Assembly (NCBI GenBank): GCA_030626085.1
Contig: DAOUPQ010000048.1
Span: 1 to 11,337, forward strand
From: Flavobacteriia bacterium
GTDB taxonomy: Bacteria; Bacteroidota; Bacteroidia; Flavobacteriales; Flavobacteriaceae
DNA length: 11,337 nucleotides
Reading direction: 5' to 3'
The position numbers and the translations under genes are program-made. The notes beneath the pieces were generated by a model. That model was given only the letters and a program-made list of their open reading frames with translations, was not told the origin of the DNA and ran no database searches. Of this stretch, positions 6,925 through 11,337 are shown in pieces (position 1 is the stretch's first letter; the number at the start of each line of letters is the position of its first letter).

Positions 6925-7503
6925 TTAAATGAAAGTTGATTTATTAATTTCATTAATGATCATTTTTGCATGAGATTTATATCCTGCACTACCTTTGCTG
7001 TAATTTTGCTGTAGTACAAGTAGTAACTCTTGACGGATCCAATCAAATTCTTTACTGAATAAAAATAATGTATCCATCGCGTAAACTTTGGCCGCAACCT
7101 TATGATCATTTATTAACCAATCAAAACTAATTTCTATCATTTTTTCTTTATGAGATTCGGTTAACTGATCTAAAAAGCTAATATCCTGTCTTTTTGAATA
7201 GGCTATCGCTATAAAATTACAAATTTTTGAAAGCGGACGGATTGCACTTTCATTTGTTATGATAGGCAAATTTTCTATAAAATAATTGAGATGAGGATTG
7301 AGTAGTTGAATATTATTTTCACAAACTAATTCTAATATCCATGCAGCTTTTATAGATAAAGGTGATACTAGGTTAAAGACTTCTTGTAATAAAAATGGGA
7401 AGGTTTCAGGATGATCTAAAACATATTCTGTAGATTTATCCCGATAAATACGCTTTGCATTCTTAATTGTATTTAATTCGGCTATTAAATCACTTTTGAT
7501 CAT
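6925..7503 (-). CDS. Conserved Bacteroidota helical protein of unknown function
   Basis: A 192-residue soluble protein without signal peptide or membrane segment. The sequence is a run of amphipathic helices with hydrophobic heptad-like spacing (SIKAAWILELVCENNIQLL, NYFIENLPIITNESAIRPL, KVAAKVYAMDTLFLFSKEF), suggesting a HEAT/ARM-like solenoid. Proteins of this type in flavobacterial genomes are, as I remember, often labelled adenylosuccinate lyase; nothing here resembles the lyase active site (no GSSxMPxKxN signature), and at 192 residues it is far shorter than PurB (about 450), so the enzyme name is not supported. The start codon overlaps the last 14 nt of the small membrane-protein gene upstream, implying translational coupling. 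It converges with the btuG-like gene, leaving 8 nt between stops and no clear terminator. Confidence 0.85.
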   Translation of the reverse strand: MIKSDLIAELNTIKNAKRIYRDKSTEYVLDHPETFPFLLQEVFNLVSPLSIKAAWILELVCENNIQLLNPHLNYFIENLPIITNESAIRPLSKICNFIAIAYSKRQDISFLDQLTESHKEKMIEISFDWLINDHKVAAKVYAMDTLFLFSKEFDWIRQELLLVLQQNYSKGSAGYKSHAKMIINEINKSTFI

Positions 7504-7624
7504 TGTTCTTTTTTTTATCCTCCTTTTTAGGTGATAGTTTATAAATTAAATAACCAAAGCCAACAACAAAATGGGCTATAACAATAATCATAATAGTGTA
7601 AAACCAAAAATTGGAATCTCGCAT
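7490..7624 (-). CDS. Small single-pass membrane protein, 44 residues
   Basis: A short gene on the minus strand, ATG at 7624-7622, stop TGA at 7492-7490. Its product begins MRDSNFWFYT, then a hydrophobic helix of about 18 residues (IMIIVIAHFVVGFGYLIY, 11-28), then a strongly basic tail SPKKEDKKKNN (31-41). The layout predicts one inner-membrane helix with the Lys-rich tail in the cytoplasm (positive-inside rule). An exact -7 promoter element lies 35 nt upstream. Its 3' end overlaps the start of the 192-residue gene by 14 nt in another frame, the usual sign of a coupled gene pair. Function unknown. Real coding status is supported by promoter, topology and overlap, but not by homology I can check. 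Confidence 0.7.
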   Translation of the reverse strand: MRDSNFWFYTIMIIVIAHFVVGFGYLIYKLSPKKEDKKKNNDQK

Positions 7625-7659
7625 AATATATAAATTACAATTAAAAATAATCTTTAATC

Positions 7660-7667
7660 CAAAATTA
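7660..7667 (-). promoter_or_regulatory. -7 promoter element for the small membrane-protein operon
   Basis: On the minus strand this reads TAATTTTG, an exact TAnnTTTG match, 35 nt before the ATG at 7624. No good TTG -33 box is seen at the expected distance. It is back-to-back with the plus-strand element at 7722-7729, 54 bp away, so this gap looks like a divergent promoter region. Confidence 0.5.
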
Positions 7668-7721
7668 TAAAAATTTCCTATTTTTACAGCAGTAAAAAAA
7701 GTTTATTCATAGCTATATTAT

Positions 7722-7729
7722 TAATTTTG
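7722..7729 (+). promoter_or_regulatory. -7 promoter element for the MORN-repeat gene
   Basis: TAATTTTG is an exact match to TAnnTTTG, 50 nt before the ATG at 7780, giving a predicted leader of roughly 45 nt. The -33 region has no clear TTG. The rest of the 155-nt gap (7625-7779) is AT-rich and shows no other structure. Confidence 0.5.
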
Positions 7730-7779
7730 CAAAGGTTTTTTAATAAACAACAATATTATTATTTTTCAGTTATAAAGGT

Positions 7780-8484
7780 ATGAGAATAGATTTCCAGTAT
7801 AAAACGATCATTTTTCTAATATTTTCTATCATTTTTTCTACTGCAACTGCTCAAAGTGAGGTCAATCAGTTTGATGATAATGGAAGACGAGATGGAGTTT
7901 GGGAAAAATATTATGATAATAATCGTGTAAGATATCAAGGAACATTTGTACATGGTAAAGAAATCGGTACTTTTAAATATTTTTCTGCTGCAAGTACTGA
8001 ATTCCCAATTATTGTTAAGAATTATCATAAAAATGATGATTTATCAGATGTTAAATTTTATACGGTTAAAGGAATAATTGAAAGCGAAGGACAGATGAGT
8101 GGCAAAAACAGAGTAGGAAAATGGCTTTTTTATCATGAAGATGGAAAAACAGTTATGAGTGAAGAGAATTATATTGAAGGAAAATTAGGCGGTGAATATA
8201 AAACCTTTTACCCTGATGGAAACCCTACAGAAGTTACTTCATACCAAGATGGTTTGTTAGAAGGAAATTATAAAAAATATGCAATCAAAGGTCATTTGAT
8301 TTTTGATTTTAATTATTCTAATGGTACGCTTAACGGAATGGCGATCTATTATAGTAGAAAAACAGGCAATCTAATTAAAAAAGGTCCCTTTAAAGATGAT
8401 CAAAGAGTTGGCACCTGGGAAAACTATGTGGATGGCGAATTGGTGAGTACTGAACAACCCGCAATAAAACCAAAGAAAGAGTAA
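7780..8484 (+). CDS. Secreted MORN/YwqK-type repeat protein
   Basis: A 234-residue protein with a Sec signal peptide (hydrophobic core IIFLIFSIIFSTATA, likely cleaved after TAQ near residue 25). The mature part is made of MORN-variant units of about 20-25 residues: GVWEKYYDNN (39-48), GTFKYF (63-68), GKWLFYHEDG (113-122), GEYKTFYPDG (138-147), GNYKKY (162-167) and GTWENYVDG (211-219). Such proteins are usually named 'toxin-antitoxin system YwqK family antitoxin', but this copy is exported and no toxin gene is adjacent, so an antitoxin role is not supported. In Bacteroidota these proteins are common at the cell surface or in the periplasm; the function of this one is unknown. The tail is Lys/Pro rich (EQPAIKPKKE). 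Confidence 0.88.
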   Translation: MRIDFQYKTIIFLIFSIIFSTATAQSEVNQFDDNGRRDGVWEKYYDNNRVRYQGTFVHGKEIGTFKYFSAASTEFPIIVKNYHKNDDLSDVKFYTVKGIIESEGQMSGKNRVGKWLFYHEDGKTVMSEENYIEGKLGGEYKTFYPDGNPTEVTSYQDGLLEGNYKKYAIKGHLIFDFNYSNGTLNGMAIYYSRKTGNLIKKGPFKDDQRVGTWENYVDGELVSTEQPAIKPKKE

Positions 8485-8490
8485 GGAACT

Positions 8491-8506
8491 AAGTGTTAAG
8501 TTTTAA
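8491..8506. repeat. Left arm of imperfect inverted repeat flanking the four-helix-bundle gene
   Basis: AAGTGTTAAGTTTTAA, starting 6 nt after the MORN gene stop. It is the reverse complement of 8948-8963 with one mismatch in 16 (the outer 10 bp are perfect). The following bases up to about 8540 continue as degenerate copies of the same words (TTAAGGTTAAAGTGTTTAG, GAATTTTAAAG). Confidence 0.7.
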
Positions 8507-8546
8507 GGTTAAAGTGTTTAGTTTTGAATTTTAAAGTAAACAGTGT

Positions 8547-8903
8547 ATGAATATAGAAAATGAATTATCTAGGAGATTATTTAATTTTGCTATTCGTGTG
8601 ATTAAATACTTAAGAACATTACCAAATTCAGCCGAATACAGTATAATTAAGTACCAACTTATAAAAAGTGCTACGTCTTCAGGTGCAAATTATAAAGAAG
8701 CTCAATCAGGTTATTCAAGAGCGGATTTTAATCATAAGGTTAACACTGCTTTGAAAGAAATGTCTGAATCTAATTATTGGTTAAATATTATTGAGGGGAT
8801 TATTGAAATTAATAATAATTCAGATGAATTAGATTTTTTAATAAATGAATCAAGTGAATTAGAAAAAATTCTTGGTAAGATTTCATTCAAAACTAAAAAA
8901 TAA
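8547..8903 (+). CDS. Four-helix-bundle protein of the 23S rRNA intervening-sequence (IVS) family
   Basis: A 118-residue, fully helical protein. The family hallmark is readable: the block YQLIKSATSSGANYKEAQSG (36-55), then the SRADFNHKVNTALKEMSESN stretch (57-76) and YWLNII (77-82). Proteins of this family were first found encoded in intervening sequences of 23S rRNA genes; in Bacteroidota they are frequent as isolated genes between unrelated neighbours. Known structures form pentameric toroids of four-helix bundles; the biological role is unknown. Here the gene sits between a MORN-repeat gene and mnmA, enclosed by imperfect inverted repeats (8491-8506 and 8948-8963), which suggests it came in as a unit. 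The ATG at 8547 agrees with the normal family length of about 115-125 residues. Confidence 0.9.
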   Translation: MNIENELSRRLFNFAIRVIKYLRTLPNSAEYSIIKYQLIKSATSSGANYKEAQSGYSRADFNHKVNTALKEMSESNYWLNIIEGIIEINNNSDELDFLINESSELEKILGKISFKTKK

Positions 8904-8932
8904 TAAAACTTCAATTATTTTGATTAGTATTT

Positions 8933-8963
8933 TTTAAACCTTAACATTTAAACCTTAACACTT
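8933..8963. repeat. Tandem 14-bp repeat and right arm of the inverted repeat
   Basis: TTTAAACCTTAACA occurs twice in perfect tandem (8933-8946 and 8947-8960). The second copy runs into the right inverted-repeat arm TTAAACCTTAACACTT (8948-8963), which pairs with 8491-8506. The block ends 4 nt before the mnmA -7 element, so it occupies that promoter's upstream region. Confidence 0.75.
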
Positions 8964-8967
8964 TTCT

Positions 8968-8975
8968 TATCTTTG
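8968..8975 (+). promoter_or_regulatory. -7 promoter element for mnmA
   Basis: TATCTTTG matches TAnnTTTG exactly and lies 17 nt before the mnmA ATG, predicting a very short leader of about 10 nt. The -33 position falls in the tandem repeat at 8933-8960 and holds no TTG. Confidence 0.55.
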
Positions 8976-8992
8976 TTGTCTAATTTCTATAG

Positions 8993-10180
8993 ATGAAAAC
9001 AGTTGTTGTTGGACTTTCGGGAGGTGTTGATTCCAGTGTTGCTGCATATTTGTTAAAAGAACAAGGCTATGAAGTAATCGGACTTTTCATGAAAAACTGG
9101 CATGATGATTCAGTTACAATTTCTAATGAATGTCCGTGGTTAGAAGATAGTAATGACGCTATGTTGGTTGCTGATAAGCTCGAAATTCCGTTTCAGGTAG
9201 TTGATTTGAGCGAACAATACAAAGAGCGTATAGTTGATTATATGTTTCATGAATATGAAATTGGAAGAACACCAAATCCTGATGTTTTGTGCAATCGCGA
9301 AATTAAGTTTGATGTGTTTATGAAAATTGCTCTAGATCTGGGGGCAGATTTTGTAGCTACAGGTCATTATTGCTGTAAATCGGAATTTTATAAAGATGGA
9401 AAAAAGATCTATCAGTTATTAGCAGGAGTTGATAACAATAAAGATCAATCATATTTTTTATGCCAGCTATCACAAAAACAACTGACAAAATCTCTTTTTC
9501 CGATTGGAGAATTAATCAAATCTGAAGTAAGAAAAATTGCAACAGAGCTTGATCTGGTTACAGCTGACAAAAAAGATTCGCAAGGTTTGTGTTTTATTGG
9601 CAAAGTACGATTACCTGAATTTTTACAGCAAAAACTACAACCAAAAGAAGGAATTATTGTTGATATTCCAAAGAATTCACCAATCTATAAAAGAAAAATA
9701 CCTGAGTTTGAAAGTAAAGAGCAGGAACTTGATTTTTTTAGTAAGAAATTTGTCTATTCAAAAGATGATGGAAAAGTTGTAGGAAAACATCAGGGAGCGC
9801 ATTATTTTACCAAAGGTCAACGAAAAGGTTTGGCAGTTGGTGGCACCATTGAACCATTATTTGTTATCGATACCGATGTTGACAATAATATAATTTATAC
9901 TGGTGAAGGTAAACAACATCCGGGATTATATCGTAAAGCATTGATGGTTCTTAATGAAGAAATTCATTGGCTTAGAACAGATCTGGCATTGATGGATGGT
10001 GAAGAAATGAAAGTAAAAGCACGGATTCGTTACCGACAAGTATTAGAAGATGCAATACTTTTTAAAACCAAAAATGGTTTGTTTGTAGTTTTTGAGAAGG
10101 CGCAATCTGCAATTACAGAAGGACAATTTGTTGCTTGGTATCAGGGTAATGAATTATTAGGTTCTGGGGTTATTTCTTAA
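8993..10180 (+). CDS. mnmA: tRNA-specific 2-thiouridylase MnmA
   Basis: A 395-residue cytoplasmic enzyme that puts sulfur on U34 of tRNAs for Lys, Glu and Gln, using ATP to activate the base and a persulfide relay. The ATP-binding PP-loop SGGVDSS is at 9-15. The two catalytic cysteines are Cys100 in NPDVLCNREIKF and Cys200 in DSQGLCFIG. Other conserved blocks are ATGHY (122-126), DQSYFL (151-156), GxHQGAHYFTKGQRKGL (264-280) and the C-terminal domain ending GxVIS. It is longer than E. coli MnmA (368) mainly because of an extra segment of about 30 residues near 226-258, just before the GKHQG block. It has its own promoter element 17 nt upstream and appears monocistronic. Confidence 0.97.
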   Translation: MKTVVVGLSGGVDSSVAAYLLKEQGYEVIGLFMKNWHDDSVTISNECPWLEDSNDAMLVADKLEIPFQVVDLSEQYKERIVDYMFHEYEIGRTPNPDVLCNREIKFDVFMKIALDLGADFVATGHYCCKSEFYKDGKKIYQLLAGVDNNKDQSYFLCQLSQKQLTKSLFPIGELIKSEVRKIATELDLVTADKKDSQGLCFIGKVRLPEFLQQKLQPKEGIIVDIPKNSPIYKRKIPEFESKEQELDFFSKKFVYSKDDGKVVGKHQGAHYFTKGQRKGLAVGGTIEPLFVIDTDVDNNIIYTGEGKQHPGLYRKALMVLNEEIHWLRTDLALMDGEEMKVKARIRYRQVLEDAILFKTKNGLFVVFEKAQSAITEGQFVAWYQGNELLGSGVIS

Positions 10181-10222
10181 ATTTTTATCTATTATTTTTA
10201 TTTTATTCCGAAAGCTTTGTCT

Positions 10223-10230
10223 TACTTTTG
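10223..10230 (+). promoter_or_regulatory. -7 promoter element for the FabK/NMO-family gene
   Basis: TACTTTTG matches TAnnTTTG exactly, 29 nt before the ATG at 10260. No TTG is found at the expected -33 distance. A nearer ATG at 10246 reads into a stop after one further codon and is not a start. Confidence 0.5.
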
Positions 10231-10259
10231 TTTTAAATAATAAAGATGTCATAAAAGCT

Positions 10260-11207
10260 ATGCAAAATAAGATTACTAAATTATTTAATGTTAAATATCC
10301 CATAATTCAGGCAGGTATGATATGGGTAAGCGGTTATAAATTAGCTTCAGCAGTTAGTAATGCAGGAGGTTTAGGTTTGATAGGAGCAGGTTCAATGTAC
10401 CCTGATGTTTTACGAGCGCATATTCAAAAATGTAAAAAAGCAACTGATAAACCTTTTGGAGTAAATATACCTCTGTTTTATCCTGACTTAAAAGAAATAT
10501 TTCAAATTATTGTTGAAGAAGGTGTTAAAATAGTTTTTACCTCAGCTGGAAATCCAAAATTATACACTTCCTTTTTAAAGGAAAACGGTATTACAGTAGT
10601 TCATGTAGTAAGCAGTGTTAAATTTGCTTTAAAAGCACAGGAAGCAGGAGTTGATGCAATTGTTGCCGAAGGTTTTGAAGCAGGTGGTCATAACGGAAAA
10701 GAAGAAACAACAACTTTTACATTAATACCAATGGTAAAAGAAAAAATTACAATACCGTTGATTGCTGCCGGAGGTATTGCAACTGGCAGAGGTATGTTGG
10801 CTGCTATGGTTTTGGGTGCTGATGGTGTACAAATTGGCAGTAGATTTGTAGCAAGTAAAGAATCTTCAGCACATAGCAATTTTAAAAAATTGGTTGTCGA
10901 AACAGAGGATGGAGGAACTGATCTAACATTAAAAGAATTGATTCCGGTAAGATTGATCAAAAATAATTTTTATGATCAGGTTCAGAATTTATACAAAAAA
11001 GATCCAAGTATTGATCAATTAAAAGAGTTACTGGGAAGGGCAAGAGCAAAAAAAGGAATGTTTGAAGGTAATCTGGAAGAAGGAGAACTTGAAATTGGTC
11101 AGGTATCGGGTTTAATTCATCAAATAAAACTAGCAGCTCAAATTGTTGAAGAAATTATTGCTGAATTTATGAAAGTAAAAAAAGAAGTAAATATAATTGA
11201 ATTTTAG
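10260..11207 (+). CDS. FMN-dependent nitronate monooxygenase / FabK-family oxidoreductase
   Basis: A 315-residue cytoplasmic TIM-barrel flavoprotein. Family landmarks in order: KYPIIQAGMIWVSGYKLASA (13-32), SNAGGLGLIGAGS (33-45), PFGVNI (65-70), the EGFEAGGHNG motif (137-146) with His144, IPLIAAGGIATGRGM (165-179) and ADGVQIGSRF (187-196), which together form the FMN phosphate and substrate site. The GGH histidine is the residue used by FabK enoyl-ACP reductases and is shared by nitronate monooxygenases, so motifs alone do not separate fatty-acid synthesis from nitronate detoxification. The length suits FabK-like proteins (about 315-325). Not linked to any fab genes here; it stands between mnmA and a terminator with its own promoter element. 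Confidence 0.88.
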   Translation: MQNKITKLFNVKYPIIQAGMIWVSGYKLASAVSNAGGLGLIGAGSMYPDVLRAHIQKCKKATDKPFGVNIPLFYPDLKEIFQIIVEEGVKIVFTSAGNPKLYTSFLKENGITVVHVVSSVKFALKAQEAGVDAIVAEGFEAGGHNGKEETTTFTLIPMVKEKITIPLIAAGGIATGRGMLAAMVLGADGVQIGSRFVASKESSAHSNFKKLVVETEDGGTDLTLKELIPVRLIKNNFYDQVQNLYKKDPSIDQLKELLGRARAKKGMFEGNLEEGELEIGQVSGLIHQIKLAAQIVEEIIAEFMKVKKEVNIIEF

Positions 11208-11254
11208 AAATATAATTTCTTCAAAATGACTCTAAATGTTGTACCTAAATAATA

Positions 11255-11290
11255 AAAGCTGAGATTGAATTCTCAGCTTTCTTTGTTTTA
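11255..11290. terminator. Intrinsic terminator, probably bidirectional
   Basis: AAAGCTGAGA (11255-11264) and TCTCAGCTTT (11271-11280) form a perfect 10-bp stem with a 6-nt loop, followed on the plus strand by CTTTGTTTTA. On the minus strand the stem is followed by a U-rich TATTATTT, so it can also end the tRNA transcript arriving from the right. It lies 47 nt after the oxidoreductase stop. Confidence 0.88.
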
Positions 11291-11294
11291 CTTG

Positions 11295-11337
11295 TAGCGA
11301 GGAGCAGAATCGAACTGCCGACCTCCGGGTTATGAAT
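11295..11337 (-). tRNA. tRNA with CAT anticodon (probably tRNA-Met), 3' part only
   Basis: Read on the minus strand, the window edge enters a tRNA in the anticodon arm: TTCATAA is the anticodon loop with CAT at 11334-11332, then CCCGG, variable AGGTC, the T-arm GGCAG-TTCGATT-CTGCT, and the acceptor strand CCTCGCT with discriminator A at 11295. CCA is not encoded (CAAG follows), as is usual in Bacteroidota. CAT can be elongator Met, initiator Met or the lysidine-modified Ile2; the 5' half that would separate these is outside the window. The base just before the loop is A and would face C, a possible mismatch at 31-39. Confidence 0.88.

Noticed and set aside
6927..6954. Hairpin AATGAAA/TTTCATT as terminator between the convergent genes
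   Set aside because: Seven A/T-dominated pairs around a 13-nt loop inside the end of a coding region, without a proper U-tract.
7780..8903. Toxin-antitoxin pair formed by the YwqK-type gene and the small helical gene after it
   Set aside because: The YwqK-type protein has an export signal, the second protein is an IVS-family helical bundle, the genes are 62 nt apart with repeats between them, and no toxin fold is visible.
8933..8960. CRISPR-like repeats
   Set aside because: Only two 14-bp units in direct contact with no spacers and no cas genes nearby.

Overview
The window looks like a chromosomal segment of a low-GC member of the Bacteroidota, most likely a flavobacterium. The evidence is strongly AT-rich coding DNA, several exact matches to the Bacteroidota -7 promoter element TAnnTTTG, almost no Shine-Dalgarno sequences, many short-signal lipoproteins, and the gene families present (a BtuG-like surface propeller, a four-helix-bundle IVS protein, a YwqK/MORN protein and an 'adenylosuccinate lyase'-labelled helical protein).

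The left half (1-6916) is a vitamin B12 (cobalamin) uptake locus built from two divergent arms. The minus-strand arm runs from about 3700 down to 1. It encodes a substrate-binding lipoprotein (BtuF-like), a FecCD-type permease (BtuC-like), an ATPase (BtuD-like) and, 8 nt further on, an M28-family lipoprotein peptidase that is cut by the window edge. The plus-strand arm starts with a good promoter and a cobalamin riboswitch, followed by a BtuB-like TonB-dependent receptor. One nucleotide after the receptor comes a YncE-like beta-propeller lipoprotein that fits BtuG, the high-affinity surface B12-binding protein of Bacteroidetes. The inferred path is: BtuG captures B12 at the surface, BtuB moves it through the outer membrane using TonB energy, BtuF binds it in the periplasm, and BtuCD imports it.

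The most striking element is the riboswitch expression platform. The receptor's Shine-Dalgarno sequence forms the 7-nt loop of a 9-bp hairpin whose stem contains the start codon. That loop is complementary over 6 bases to the conserved CUCCG segment of the aptamer. This is a complete, readable L5-L13 kissing-loop switch acting on translation.

The middle (6925-8963) is accessory in character. A minus-strand pair consists of an unlisted 44-residue single-pass membrane protein overlapping a 192-residue helical protein of unknown function. On the plus strand follow a secreted MORN/YwqK-type repeat protein and a four-helix-bundle (23S rRNA IVS-type) protein lying between imperfect inverted repeats, which suggests a small insertion unit. 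The right part (8993-11337) is housekeeping: mnmA (tRNA 2-thiolation), an FMN-dependent nitronate monooxygenase/FabK-family oxidoreductase, an intrinsic terminator, and the 3' half of a tRNA with anticodon CAT on the minus strand.
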